Assembly (NCBI RefSeq): GCF_900182935.1 | Contig: NZ_FXUE01000003.1 | Coordinates: 248,001 to 312,000 of the forward strand | Direction of reading: 5' to 3' | DNA from: Fibrobacter sp. UWB10 | Lineage (GTDB): Bacteria; Fibrobacterota; Fibrobacteria; Fibrobacterales; Fibrobacteraceae | Length of the DNA stretch: 64,000 nt | Part shown: positions 7,248 through 15,623 of the stretch, piece after piece | How the letters are laid out: every line of letters begins with the position of its first letter | How positions within the stretch are numbered: position 1 is the first letter of the stretch | Position numbers and translations under genes: made by a program | Notes under the pieces: generated by a model | The model's database searches: none | Told to the model about the DNA's origin: nothing | The model's input: the letters and a program-made list of their open reading frames with translations, nothing else

Positions 7248-7853
7248 ATGAAAAAGATAATCGCCCTGCTCGTATTTGCGCTATTTGCCTGTGTGCCGGC
7301 CTGGTCGCAGACGAATGCCGGTGTTGCCCCGACAGCGGGTGCTGCCACGGGAGCTTCGGCAGGACCATTGCTGAACGGAATCCGTACGCCGTTGGTTGTG
7401 GGCGGTGCGCTTGGCTTTGGCTCGGGCACGGGTGTTGGCTCTGACCGCGGTATCGGACTGCGCCAGATTGAACCGTTTATTGGTTTCTGGTATCCGGGGC
7501 TGGCATTCTTGCGCGTGGGCTACGGCATGTACGGCTACGAAGAGGAATCGGATGACGACGATTATCAGGTGGACCATTCGGAAATCGATTTCGAATTGGG
7601 TATGCACCTGCTGGGTGAAGTCTACTTGATGGGCTCTTATTCGCGCGTGAAGGAACTGAGTGACATGGGCGATGTGGCTTGGAATGAATGGGGCGCGGGC
7701 TTTGGTTCGATGTTTTCCATTTTCTCGAAGACGATGTTGTTTGCCGAAGTCGCTTACCGCTGGGTGCTGACGCATTACGATCCGTTCTTGGACAAGAAGG
7801 TTCATGGTGGCCGTATTCAGTTGAACTTGGGCTTTTCGGCGTACGTGTATTAG
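7248..7853 (+). CDS. Putative outer-membrane beta-barrel protein
   Basis: 201 residues. The start at ATG 7248 gives a clean signal peptide (MKKIIALLVFALFACVPAWS, cleavage near WSQ-T). The mature part is Gly/Ala-rich, then shows alternating aromatic strands (IEPFIGFWYPGLAFLRVGYG, MLFAEVAYRWVL) and ends in a hydrophobic/aromatic strand (GRIQLNLGFSAYVY). This pattern fits a small outer-membrane beta-barrel with a C-terminal aromatic signal for BAM. A very acidic turn (EEESDDDDYQVD) is probably a loop. Function unknown. Confidence 0.7.
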   Translation: MKKIIALLVFALFACVPAWSQTNAGVAPTAGAATGASAGPLLNGIRTPLVVGGALGFGSGTGVGSDRGIGLRQIEPFIGFWYPGLAFLRVGYGMYGYEEESDDDDYQVDHSEIDFELGMHLLGEVYLMGSYSRVKELSDMGDVAWNEWGAGFGSMFSIFSKTMLFAEVAYRWVLTHYDPFLDKKVHGGRIQLNLGFSAYVY

Positions 7854-7876
7854 TGAATTTATCTTAGGAATTTGTT

Positions 7877-8512
7877 TTGTCTGATTATAAGAAGAATGTT
7901 GCTGTTTTAGGGGGAGCGTTCGATCCGGTTCATTTGGACCATATTAGGGTTGCAAAGACTTGTCTGCAAAAAGGGTTTTGTGACGAGGTTTGGTTTATGC
8001 CAAGCCCTGACCGTTGGGACAAGAAACTGAATGCTAGCCCCGAAGACCGCTTTGCTATGTTGGAACTCGCCATGGAAGGCGACCCGCGGCTGATTCTTTC
8101 GGACTTGGAAATTGAACAGGGTGACTTTCGTGGTTCGTACGTGTTCTTGTGCGGACTTAAGGAAAAATTCCCGGACATTAACTTTCGCTTGCTGACCGGT
8201 GCCGATACGTATGATGGCATTCCGCATTGGCGCGACCCGATGAACTTTTTCGGCACGAATTACAACGGCCACTTGCTTTTGCGCGATATTGAACTGATTG
8301 TGTTTGCGCGTAACGGTTACCCGAAGCCGGACATGGTGGCGCACAAGGCGAAAGGCTATGCGGACTTGCTGTGGCTTGGCCCCGAGCAGGGCTTTGAAGG
8401 CGTGTATTCGAGTACCGCGATTCGCAAGGCTTTGTTGTGTGGCGAAGAACCGAAGGGCTTGCACCCGAAGGTGTATGAGTATATAAAGCAACACAATTTG
8501 TATAGAGAGTAG
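7877..8512 (+). CDS. nadD: Nicotinate-nucleotide adenylyltransferase
   Basis: 211 residues, TTG start. It catalyses ATP plus nicotinate mononucleotide to deamido-NAD in NAD synthesis. The nucleotidyltransferase signature GGAFDPVHLDH is at residues 12-22. The C-terminal motif is VYSSTAIRKALLCG (S-S-T-x-I-R), with HPKVYEYIKQHNLY typical of the C-terminal helix. The stretch between, with LLTGADTYDGIPHWRD, matches the substrate-binding loop. Length fits the family. NadD is preferred over phosphopantetheine adenylyltransferase because of size and the GADxxxxxxxW motif. Confidence 0.9.
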   Translation: MSDYKKNVAVLGGAFDPVHLDHIRVAKTCLQKGFCDEVWFMPSPDRWDKKLNASPEDRFAMLELAMEGDPRLILSDLEIEQGDFRGSYVFLCGLKEKFPDINFRLLTGADTYDGIPHWRDPMNFFGTNYNGHLLLRDIELIVFARNGYPKPDMVAHKAKGYADLLWLGPEQGFEGVYSSTAIRKALLCGEEPKGLHPKVYEYIKQHNLYRE

Positions 8513-8513
8513 A

Positions 8514-8540
8514 TGTGTGATGTTCCACATCCCACATTTG
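8514..8540. repeat. Low-complexity 'TGTGATGTTCCACATCCCAC' repeat
   Basis: TGTGATGTTCCACATCCCAC ATTTG lies between nadD and the RluA-type gene. Related strings are found at 31480-31503 and 62425-62457. It creates an upstream ATG that would falsely extend the next gene. Confidence 0.5.
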
Positions 8541-8563
8541 AACCCTGTAGCCTGATTTTTCTT

Positions 8564-9583
8564 ATGCCAGTACCTTCAGATATGTACTTTGAGAGCGTTG
8601 TGCAGCCGGAGCATGAAGGCTGGCTGTTGCTCGATTCGCTTTGCAAGCGCTTTACTTACCACAGTCGTGAACTGTGGGGCGAAAAGATTGCGAACGGCTT
8701 TGTGGCGGTAAACGGCGAAACTGCGAATCTGGAAACTATTGCGCATCGCGGCGACAAGGTGGTTTACCACGTAACGAACTACACTGAGCCTGAAGTTCCG
8801 ACGGATTTTAAAGTCGTGTTCGAAGACGACGAATTCATGCTGGTGGCAAAGCCTGCGGGCGTGCCTGTGCACCATACGGGCCATATATTCTACAATACCT
8901 TTACGGCGATTGTGCGTCGCGGGACTGACTACGAGACCGCGACCCCCATGCATCGCTTGGACCGCGATACGGGCGGACTTATGCTGTTTGCGAAGTATGC
9001 GGAGTCGGCGGCAAGATTCCAGAAGAATCTGGACCGCATTTTGCTAAAAAAGTTTTATATGGCGGTTGTGCGCGGGGACTTCTCGTCTGAACTTGTAGAC
9101 TGCACGATGCCTTTGCGCGAAGACCCCGCGGACCGCTTGCGGCTCCGCATGCACCACTTTGCCGATGGCAAACCCTGCCATACGCGCTTTAGAAAGGTGG
9201 GCGAGGGACTGCTTTCGCAGCCGGTGGCAGGCGAGTCGAAGTACTCGGTGGTGGAGGCGGAACTCTTGACGGGCCGCAAGCACCAGATTCGTGCCCACCT
9301 CGCCGAGCTCGGGTTCCCGATTCTGGGCGACCGCTTATACAGCTTTGATGGCGTTTACTACGAGAAAATGTCTCGCTCTTGGTCACGCGATCCTTCTGTC
9401 GACAATTCCGAAGAAGGTCTTAGCGCCGAAGACCTGGCGGCCCTCGGCGGCAAGTCGCAGATGCTTTATGCGTACAAGGTCGAAATCCAGTTGCCTTACT
9501 GGAAAGAATCTCGCGTTTTCGACTGCGAAGACTACCCGGCAGACATGGCTGAGCTTGTCCAAAACGCAAAAAAGAATGCTTAA
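8564..9583 (+). CDS. RluA-family RNA pseudouridine synthase
   Basis: 339 residues from ATG 8564. An N-terminal S4-like RNA-binding segment (about residues 15-75, including GEKIANGFVAVNGE) is followed by the RluA catalytic domain, with MHRLDRDTGGLMLFAK carrying the catalytic Asp. LTGRKHQIRAHLAELGFPILGD is the conserved RluA motif that contacts RNA. Which uridine is modified (23S rRNA or tRNA) cannot be told. An ATG at 8513, directly after nadD, would add 17 residues encoded by a CACATTTCACATT-type repeat, so 8564 or the Met at 8582 is more likely. The C-terminal 60 residues are less conserved. Confidence 0.88.
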   Translation: MPVPSDMYFESVVQPEHEGWLLLDSLCKRFTYHSRELWGEKIANGFVAVNGETANLETIAHRGDKVVYHVTNYTEPEVPTDFKVVFEDDEFMLVAKPAGVPVHHTGHIFYNTFTAIVRRGTDYETATPMHRLDRDTGGLMLFAKYAESAARFQKNLDRILLKKFYMAVVRGDFSSELVDCTMPLREDPADRLRLRMHHFADGKPCHTRFRKVGEGLLSQPVAGESKYSVVEAELLTGRKHQIRAHLAELGFPILGDRLYSFDGVYYEKMSRSWSRDPSVDNSEEGLSAEDLAALGGKSQMLYAYKVEIQLPYWKESRVFDCEDYPADMAELVQNAKKNA

Positions 9584-9647
9584 GTCGAAAAAAATCTCAC
9601 GAAAATGATTTTTTTCAAAAAAAACGCAAAAAATTCGCCCTTACCCC

Positions 9648-9675
9648 TTGACGAAATATTCTGAATATCTATATT
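9648..9675 (+). promoter_or_regulatory. Sigma-70-type promoter of tRNA-Asn
   Basis: TTGACG at 9648-9653 and TATATT at 9670-9675 with a 16-nt spacer, about 41 nt before the tRNA 5' end. Strong match to the -35/-10 consensus. Confidence 0.7.
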
Positions 9676-9716
9676 TGGTGCCGTCGATGAGAGCAATCTC
9701 AAAGGCAAAACCAAAT

Positions 9717-9789
9717 TGCTTCATAGCTCAGTTGGTAGAGCCCGCGACTGTTAATCGCGTTGTCCTTGGTTCGAGTCCAAGTGAAGCAG
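9717..9789 (+). tRNA. tRNA-Asn (GUU)
   Basis: 73 nt without encoded CCA. The acceptor TGCTTCA pairs with TGAAGCA; the D arm is GCTC AGTTGGTA GAGC; the anticodon arm is CGCGA CTGTTAA TCGCG with anticodon GTT; the T arm is CTTGG TTCGAGT CCAAG; discriminator G. All stems pair fully. It is followed at once by a terminator and lies inside an open reading frame upstream of the Ser-rich lipoprotein gene, which shows that the longer start of that gene is false. Confidence 0.97.
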
Positions 9790-9792
9790 TGA

Positions 9793-9825
9793 AAAAGGTT
9801 CCGATGCAAGTCGGAACCTTTTTTG
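9793..9825 (+). terminator. Terminator of tRNA-Asn
   Basis: AAGGTTCCGA (9795-9804), loop TGCAAG, TCGGAACCTT (9811-9820), then TTTT. A 10-bp perfect stem and T-run beginning 6 nt after the tRNA. Confidence 0.9.
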
Positions 9826-9872
9826 TTATATTGCTTGTGGAAGGGATGTCCGTTTTAAAGAAGGAGTACAGG

Positions 9873-10907
9873 ATGCATCGTTTTTTGCGGTATGGAATGC
9901 TGTTGGTCGCACTTGCCTTGGTGGCTTGTGGCGATTCCGATAGTTCTTCTGTGTCGAGTAATCCTGTTGGCGACCGCGATAATCAAGATTCTTTGGCTTT
10001 AGATTCTATTCCTGACTACTATCGTCTGGATTCGTGTGTCGATGTGTATTATGATAAGCTGACTCTTGTGGAAAAACGGGAATCGAATTTTTTGTGCAAA
10101 ACGAATAAGAAAAAGAATTCGTCTTCTTCTAGCGTGTTGACTCTGAGTTCTTCTAGTTTTAATCCGTCTGATTCTAGCACGTCTGATTCTAGTTCTTCGG
10201 TTTCCAGTTCATCGGTTTCAGAATCTTCTGATTCAAGCTCTTCGGCATCAAGTTCTTCGTCGAATGGCTCTGCGGGAATTGATTTGACTGTGATATACGA
10301 TTGCGCTGAATACGATTGTGTGACAACGGATTACTTGAATTCCAAAATGCTTGGCAGCGGTATGTATGGCTGGTATCTCGATACGCGTGATAGCCAGGTG
10401 TACCGTACGGTGAAAATTGGTTCGCAGACTTGGATGGCGCAGAACTTGAACTACGCCACTGAAAAAAGCGCATGCTACTATGATTACGATTATTATTGTT
10501 CGCGATTTGGGCGACTTTATTACCAGAGTGAAGCTTTGACCGTATGCCCGAAAGGCTGGCATTTGCCGAGTCCCGAAGAATGGGATGAACTTGAAGACTA
10601 TGTGGCTAATGAACTTGGGGATAGCACCGAGGTGGGTAATAGCTTAAAATCCATTAAAAGTTGGACAAATGAAATGGGGTCGGACTTGTTTGGCTTTTCG
10701 GGCCTTGCAAGCCGTTATTTTGGTGAGGTTTACATTTGTGGTGGCGCTCATGGCGTGTATTGGACTTCTAAAGACTGCGAATATCGTTGCCTGTTGAATG
10801 ATAGGAGCGATTTGTATTCTTATTGGGAGGCTTATAGCGTCGATTGGGGAATGTCTGTCCGTTGTATTCTAGACGCCGATGTTGCGGGCGAGGATTCGGG
10901 TTCTTAG
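9873..10907 (+). CDS. Ser-rich lipoprotein with Fibrobacter major paralogous domain
   Basis: 344 residues from ATG 9873, chosen because of AAGGAG 7 nt upstream and because a longer frame would include the tRNA. The lipoprotein signal ends LALVACGDS, with lipidation at Cys20. A linker (residues about 85-135) alternates SSSS with S-D-S motifs. The C-terminal domain carries YGWYLDTRDSQVYRTVKIG, then SQTWMAQNLNYATE, VCPKGWHLPSPEEWDELEDY, and YSVDWGMSVRCILD, the standard landmarks of Fib_succ_major proteins. It is paralogous to the gene at 4008 and shares its design: lipid anchor, Ser linker, globular domain. Likely surface exposed; function unknown. Confidence 0.88.
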   Translation: MHRFLRYGMLLVALALVACGDSDSSSVSSNPVGDRDNQDSLALDSIPDYYRLDSCVDVYYDKLTLVEKRESNFLCKTNKKKNSSSSSVLTLSSSSFNPSDSSTSDSSSSVSSSSVSESSDSSSSASSSSSNGSAGIDLTVIYDCAEYDCVTTDYLNSKMLGSGMYGWYLDTRDSQVYRTVKIGSQTWMAQNLNYATEKSACYYDYDYYCSRFGRLYYQSEALTVCPKGWHLPSPEEWDELEDYVANELGDSTEVGNSLKSIKSWTNEMGSDLFGFSGLASRYFGEVYICGGAHGVYWTSKDCEYRCLLNDRSDLYSYWEAYSVDWGMSVRCILDADVAGEDSGS

Positions 10908-10942
10908 TTCCAAGATTTTCTATATTGTTTTTTGGAGGCTTT

Positions 10943-11341
10943 ATGCTGAAAAAACTGATTGCCATTCTGTTTGCCGCTGCGGTTTTTGCCGTGGCTGACC
11001 CTATTGCTATTGAAGGCCGCTTGACCGAAATTCCGGGCAAGATGCCGAGTAACGACTTGTACAGCTATGTGTACGTGTTCAAGTACAAGGTGCTGAAGGT
11101 GGAATCGGGCAAACTCGATGCCAAAGATGTGTTGGTTGGCGTTTACAACCCGCTGATTGCTCGCGGTAAGGTCAAGGACAAAATGGCTGACAAGTCTAAG
11201 GGCAATGTGGGCGAATTCAAGGCCAAGGCCAAGCATAAGCTCAAACTCGTGCCGCTCGAAGGCAATTGGGACGGCGCTGTCGAAGACGAATACTTTGACG
11301 ACGAATCTCCGCGTTACCTTGCTATCGAAGTAAACGAGTAG
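10943..11341 (+). CDS. Small exported protein upstream of an O-acyltransferase
   Basis: 132 residues from ATG 10943, with TTTGGAGG upstream. Signal peptide MLKKLIAILFAAAVFAVA, cleaved near VA-DP. The mature protein is small, basic in the middle (GEFKAKAKHKLKLVPLEG) and acidic at the end (EDEYFDDESPRYLAIEVNE); YVYVFKYKVLKVESGKLDAK suggests a beta-rich fold. It ends 3 nt before the MBOAT gene. A periplasmic accessory role in acyl transfer is an inference from that pairing; no family recognised. Confidence 0.7.
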   Translation: MLKKLIAILFAAAVFAVADPIAIEGRLTEIPGKMPSNDLYSYVYVFKYKVLKVESGKLDAKDVLVGVYNPLIARGKVKDKMADKSKGNVGEFKAKAKHKLKLVPLEGNWDGAVEDEYFDDESPRYLAIEVNE

Positions 11342-11344
11342 TTC

Positions 11345-12763
11345 GTGGTCTTTTCTTCCCAGATTTTCCTGTTCTATTTCTTGCCGACGTTTTTGGTCGG
11401 CTACTTTGTGTTGCACAAGCTGCATGCAAAGCATTCGACGCTGAATTTTTTCATCACGATTTTCAGCTACATTTTTTACGGCTGGCTTGAACCGTGGCTT
11501 GTGTTCTTGATGTTCAGCTGCACCTTGGTGGTGTACATTGCCGGGCGTTTTATTTCGGCTCCGGGTGCAGGTAAGTTGCAGCGGAACTTGGCGCTAGGGG
11601 TTGCAGTTGCGGTAAACCTTGGTGCTCTTGCTTACTTTAAGTACTACATGTTTGGCATGGGGGTCATTAATGATGTGGTGACCAAGCTTGGTTGTGAACC
11701 GTTCTCGGTCATGACAGTCCTTTTGCCGGTGGGTATTTCGTTCTATTCGTTCCAGTCCATGAGTTATGCGATTGACGTGTGGCGTGGAACCGCGCCTCCG
11801 GTCAAGAATTTTGCGACTTTCGCTTGCTATGTGGCCTTGTTCCCGCAGTTGGTGGCAGGCCCGATTGTGCGTTACAATACGGTGGCCGAAGAACTTGAAA
11901 CGCGCACGCATACGCTTGAAAACTTTGTGCGCGGCATGGTGTTTTTCTGCTTTGGTTTTTCTGAAAAGATTTTCCTTGCAAACCAAGTAGGCATTATTGC
12001 TGACCGCGTTTTTGCGGCTGATGCTCCGGGCGTACTCAACAGCTGGTGGGGTTCGCTTGCGTACATGTTCCAGATTTATTTTGACTTCTCGGCCTATTCG
12101 AACATGGCGATTGGCCTGGGGCTCATGCTGGGGTTCCATTTCCCGCGTAACTTCGATGGTCCGTATCGCTCCAGAAGCATTACGGAGTTCTGGAAACGCT
12201 GGCATATCTCTTTGACGAGCTGGTTCCGCGATTACCTGTACATTCCGCTGGGCGGAAACCGCGTGGGCAAGTTCCGACTTTATTTTAACCTGTTCTTAGT
12301 GATGTTCGTGAGCGGTGTATGGCATGGGGCAAACTGGACGTTTGTCTGCTGGGGCCTTTACCATGCATTCTTTATGATTGTGGAACGCGCGAATAACAAG
12401 CAGGCCCTTTATTACAAACTGCCTAAGGTAGTGCAGCTGACGTTTACGCAGATTATCGTGTTGTTTGGCTGGGTGCTGTTCCGTGCTGATAGCATTGGCG
12501 AAGCTTGGCGCATGTGGAAGTGCATGCTTGGCTTGAATGCGGTGAGCACGACCGATGCGATTCTTTCGGCAGAAATCTTTACGCCGAGTTGCCAGTTCTT
12601 TATGGCGCTAGCCTTTATGCTTTCGTTCTGGAAGTTCCGCAGCTATGACTGGTGCGACAAGGTGTCGCCGCAGCGCGTAGCGGTGGCCATGGTGATTTTT
12701 GTGGTGGCGATCCTTGCTTTGTTTACTCAGAGTTACAATCCGTTTTTGTATTTCCAATTCTAG
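11345..12763 (+). CDS. MBOAT-family membrane O-acyltransferase (AlgI-like)
   Basis: 472 residues, GTG start. Polytopic inner-membrane protein of the AlgI type, which moves acyl groups across the membrane for O-acylation of extracytoplasmic glycans. Motifs: YFKYYMFG and LPVGISFYSFQSMSYAIDV early; FWKRWHISLTSWFRDYLYIP in the centre; VWHGANWTFVCWGLYHAFF with the conserved His pair (about residues 326 and 339). These match AlgI/DltB/PatA-type MBOATs. A DltB role is unlikely without dltA or dltC. The second half of an AlgI/AlgJ-type system, an SGNH lipoprotein, is encoded about 7 kb away at 19562. Confidence 0.92.
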   Translation: MVFSSQIFLFYFLPTFLVGYFVLHKLHAKHSTLNFFITIFSYIFYGWLEPWLVFLMFSCTLVVYIAGRFISAPGAGKLQRNLALGVAVAVNLGALAYFKYYMFGMGVINDVVTKLGCEPFSVMTVLLPVGISFYSFQSMSYAIDVWRGTAPPVKNFATFACYVALFPQLVAGPIVRYNTVAEELETRTHTLENFVRGMVFFCFGFSEKIFLANQVGIIADRVFAADAPGVLNSWWGSLAYMFQIYFDFSAYSNMAIGLGLMLGFHFPRNFDGPYRSRSITEFWKRWHISLTSWFRDYLYIPLGGNRVGKFRLYFNLFLVMFVSGVWHGANWTFVCWGLYHAFFMIVERANNKQALYYKLPKVVQLTFTQIIVLFGWVLFRADSIGEAWRMWKCMLGLNAVSTTDAILSAEIFTPSCQFFMALAFMLSFWKFRSYDWCDKVSPQRVAVAMVIFVVAILALFTQSYNPFLYFQF

Positions 12764-12810
12764 TCAAATGTCCTAGTCTAGCGAATACTTAATTTTCTAT
12801 TTTTAAGCCC

Positions 12811-13635
12811 ATGAAATATTTAACCCGTTTTTTGAGTGTAGCCGGCCTTGCATTTCTCTCTGTTTTTGCAGGCTGTAACAGTCCGTTTTCCGAAGATGAT
12901 CCGGTTGTCGTATCGGTAGGGGAGTCCAAGCTCCGTCAGTCTGCCGTTTACCGTCTTGTCCCTGAATGGGATTACATGACTGACCGCGAAAAGTTGACTT
13001 TCCTGGAACATTGGATCGACGAAGAAACCATTTACCAGGAAGCAATGGCCAAGGGCTTTTGGAAGGATTCTGCCCTGCAGGAACAGATTAGGCGTACCGA
13101 ACGCAAGTTGACGGTGGATTACTACCTGCAGACGTTTGCCGACACCATGATGCTCGGCGATACCGAAAAGTTGGATTACTATCACGCCCATCCGGAATTC
13201 TTTGTCCGCGGTCGTAACTTGCTTACTGGCTCTATCCTTTACTTTAAGGATTGGCAGATGGCTGAAATGTATTACAAGGGCCACAGAAAGCTGACTTATG
13301 AAACCTATGCCGCTAACAGCTGGATGGTCAAGCGTATTGAAAACTTCGATACAGTGGCCGTTAGCCCCGATAGCTGCCTTATCCCGTCGTTTACCGATGT
13401 GGAATTCGGCAAGCTTTCTCAGGTGAAGCTTTGCGGTGGTCAGCTCAAGGCCGCTGTCATTCTGTCTCGACTCGATTCTGCTGATGTGCTGCCCTACGCC
13501 GAAGTGGCCGAAGATGTGGCTGCCCGCGCCTGGGTTGAACACCAGAAGACGGTGCTTTCTCGCTTGAAAAAGGAATGGAAAAAGGTCCGTCCGATTTTCT
13601 CGCAGATGAATGTTTTTAGTGAAAAGGAAAAGTAA
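12811..13635 (+). CDS. Lipoprotein with SurA/PrsA-like N-terminal chaperone region
   Basis: 274 residues. The lipoprotein signal ends LSVFAGCNS, with Cys22 the likely anchor. Residues 30-110 look like the N-terminal chaperone segment of peptidyl-prolyl isomerase lipoproteins (VVVSVGESKLRQSAVYRLVP; LEHWIDEETIYQEAMAKGFW). The remainder (YYHAHPEFFVRGRNLLTGSI) lacks the parvulin active-site signature seen in the next gene, so it is probably a chaperone without isomerase activity. Its stop and the next start share one base (TAATG), so the two are translated in tandem. A periplasmic role in outer-membrane protein delivery is inferred. Confidence 0.75.
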   Translation: MKYLTRFLSVAGLAFLSVFAGCNSPFSEDDPVVVSVGESKLRQSAVYRLVPEWDYMTDREKLTFLEHWIDEETIYQEAMAKGFWKDSALQEQIRRTERKLTVDYYLQTFADTMMLGDTEKLDYYHAHPEFFVRGRNLLTGSILYFKDWQMAEMYYKGHRKLTYETYAANSWMVKRIENFDTVAVSPDSCLIPSFTDVEFGKLSQVKLCGGQLKAAVILSRLDSADVLPYAEVAEDVAARAWVEHQKTVLSRLKKEWKKVRPIFSQMNVFSEKEK

Positions 13636-14930
13636 TGAAGTTTCCTGCTGGAATGAAACTTTTTGTTTCTGTACTGAGTGCTTGTGCCGCATTTGCCATG
13701 GCTGAACCCGTGTTGATGGAAGGGGTGGCGGCCGTGGTCGACGGTAAGCCGATCATGCGTTCTGAATTTTTGAACCATTTGTACCGCTTTCAAGAAACGC
13801 CCGAAGGCTCGGCAATGTCCGAAGCTGACCAGCGTAAGTATGTGCTTGACCAGATGATAGAAGAAAAGGTCTTGTTGAGCCGTATTGATCGCGATTCCAT
13901 TGTGATTACCGATAACGAAGTGGACCAGCGCGTGAATGCGCACTTGTCGCAGCTTGCAGCAAGCCAGAATACGGACCTTGCTACGCTTGAAAAGGCGATT
14001 CGTGCTCAGCTTGGTATTAGCATGTCGCAGTACCGAGACCAGCTTTCGAAACAGATTCGTAACCATATTGAAATGGCTCGCGTGCGTCAGCGCCATGTGG
14101 GTGCGATTTCTCCGACCAAGAAAGAAGTGGATGCCTTTTTTGCAGAATACAAGGATTCTATTCCGCAGCAGTTTAACTGTGTGCTCTTGAGCCACATTCA
14201 GCTCCCGATTGAACCGGATTCCATGATCGTTGATTCGGTAAAGAAAGTTGCTGAAGCCTTGATTGATACGTTGAACCTGGGTATGAGCTTTGAGCTTTTG
14301 GCGAAGGCGCATTCGCAGGATTCGTCTGCCGCAAAGGGGGGCGACCTCGGTTACTTTAAGCGCGGCCAGCTGGACCCGGTGTTTGAACGTACGCTTGAAA
14401 TGCTGAAGAATGGCCAGTATTCTTCGAACCCGATCAAGACCAAGCTTGGTTGGCACATTGCCCGCGTGCTTGGCCGTAAAGAAGACGGTGTGCGTTCTGC
14501 CCAGATTTTGCTTCGCACGATTCCGACTGCCAAGGATTCTGCCGAGGTTCTTGCTCGTGCAGATTCTTTGAAAAATGCAATCAAGACGACGGAAGCTTTT
14601 GCCGCAGCTGCTAGAAAGTTTAGTGAAGACAAGTCCAGCAATTTTGCCGGCGGCCGCCTCGGTTGGTTCCAGCGTAATGAAATGGAACCGGCTTATGTGG
14701 AACCGGTTGCTAACTTGAGTGTGGGTGAAATTTCGGAACCGGTGCTGATTGATGGCGCTTACCATTTGTTCCGTTTGGATGATTCTCGCCAGACGCGCGA
14801 CTTGACTTTGGATGAAGATTACGGCAAGATTGAGCAGATGGCTGCAACGCACCTTGAAAACCAGAAGCTCGAAGCTCTGGTGAAAAAGTGGCGCGAAGAA
14901 GTCCATATTGAAATCCGCATGACTGAGTAG
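13635..14930 (+). CDS. SurA-like periplasmic peptidyl-prolyl isomerase (two parvulin domains)
   Basis: 431 residues. A signal peptide (ending AFAMA-EP) is followed by an N-terminal chaperone domain that opens GVAAVVDGKPIMRSEFLNHL. Two parvulin-type domains follow: the first includes LLSHIQLPI and AKAHSQDSSAAKGGDLGYFK, the second VRSAQILLRTIPTAKDSAEV and ARKFSEDKSSNFAGGRLGWF. The G-G-D/R-L-G-Y/W-F motif is diagnostic. The architecture equals SurA, which chaperones outer-membrane barrels. It sits between the SurA-like lipoprotein (1-nt overlap) and ftsE (3-nt gap). Confidence 0.9.
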   Translation: MKFPAGMKLFVSVLSACAAFAMAEPVLMEGVAAVVDGKPIMRSEFLNHLYRFQETPEGSAMSEADQRKYVLDQMIEEKVLLSRIDRDSIVITDNEVDQRVNAHLSQLAASQNTDLATLEKAIRAQLGISMSQYRDQLSKQIRNHIEMARVRQRHVGAISPTKKEVDAFFAEYKDSIPQQFNCVLLSHIQLPIEPDSMIVDSVKKVAEALIDTLNLGMSFELLAKAHSQDSSAAKGGDLGYFKRGQLDPVFERTLEMLKNGQYSSNPIKTKLGWHIARVLGRKEDGVRSAQILLRTIPTAKDSAEVLARADSLKNAIKTTEAFAAAARKFSEDKSSNFAGGRLGWFQRNEMEPAYVEPVANLSVGEISEPVLIDGAYHLFRLDDSRQTRDLTLDEDYGKIEQMAATHLENQKLEALVKKWREEVHIEIRMTE

Positions 14931-14933
14931 CGC

Positions 14934-15623
14934 ATGATTCACTTTAACCACGTCACTAAATCTTACGAGGATAATTGGAAGGCGCTTTCCAATGTGACGT
15001 TGCGTATTCATAAAGGTGAATTTGTTTTCTTGACCGGACATTCTGGTGCTGGTAAGTCGACGCTCTTGAAGTTGATTTACATGGACGAACGTCCGGACGA
15101 AGAACGCGGTGGCCAGGTGATGGTGAAGTTTACGGGCGACTGCCTGTATGACAGCAAGAATACACCTGATAACAAGATTCAAGCGCTTCGTCGCAAGATG
15201 GGAATTATCTTCCAGGACTTTAAGCTGTTGCCGGACCGCAATGTGTTTGAAAATGTGGCGCTTGCGCTCCGCATTGTGGGAACCCCCAGCAAGTTGATCA
15301 ATGCGGCGGTGTTCGATGCTTTGGCCTTGGTGGGCATTAGTCAGAAACGCTTTGCCATGCCGTATACGCTTTCGGGCGGTGAGCAGCAGCGCGTGGCGAT
15401 TGCACGTGCAATGGTGCATAACCCGTACCTGCTTTTGGCTGACGAACCGACGGGTAACTTGGACCCGAAAAACGCTGAAGAAGTCTTTAAGATTTTCAAG
15501 GAAATCAATGCCCGCGGTACAACTGTGGTGATGGCAACCCATAACCCGGACTTTTATCTGAATAGCCCGTTCCGCCGCTTGGTGCTTGACCACGGCGAAC
15601 TTTTGAATAGAGATTTGATTTAA
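14934..15623 (+). CDS. ftsE: Cell-division ABC ATPase FtsE
   Basis: 229 residues. An ABC ATPase that with FtsX activates peptidoglycan hydrolases at the septum. Walker A GHSGAGKSTLLKLI (about residues 37-50), Q-loop GIIFQDFKLLPDRNVFENVA, signature LSGGEQQRVAIARAM, Walker B LLLADEPTGNLDP, H-loop VVMATHN. The phrase FQDFKLLPDRNVFENVALAL is typical of FtsE and separates it from LolD/MacB ATPases. ftsX, normally just downstream, is absent; the next gene is convergent and overlaps the ftsE stop by 4 nt. FtsE is still the best call. Confidence 0.88.
   Translation: MIHFNHVTKSYEDNWKALSNVTLRIHKGEFVFLTGHSGAGKSTLLKLIYMDERPDEERGGQVMVKFTGDCLYDSKNTPDNKIQALRRKMGIIFQDFKLLPDRNVFENVALALRIVGTPSKLINAAVFDALALVGISQKRFAMPYTLSGGEQQRVAIARAMVHNPYLLLADEPTGNLDPKNAEEVFKIFKEINARGTTVVMATHNPDFYLNSPFRRLVLDHGELLNRDLI

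Noticed and set aside
9648-9872. Long N-terminus for the Ser-rich lipoprotein starting at 9648
   Set aside because: It would be translated through tRNA-Asn and its terminator. A strong ribosome site and lipoprotein signal place the start at 9873.
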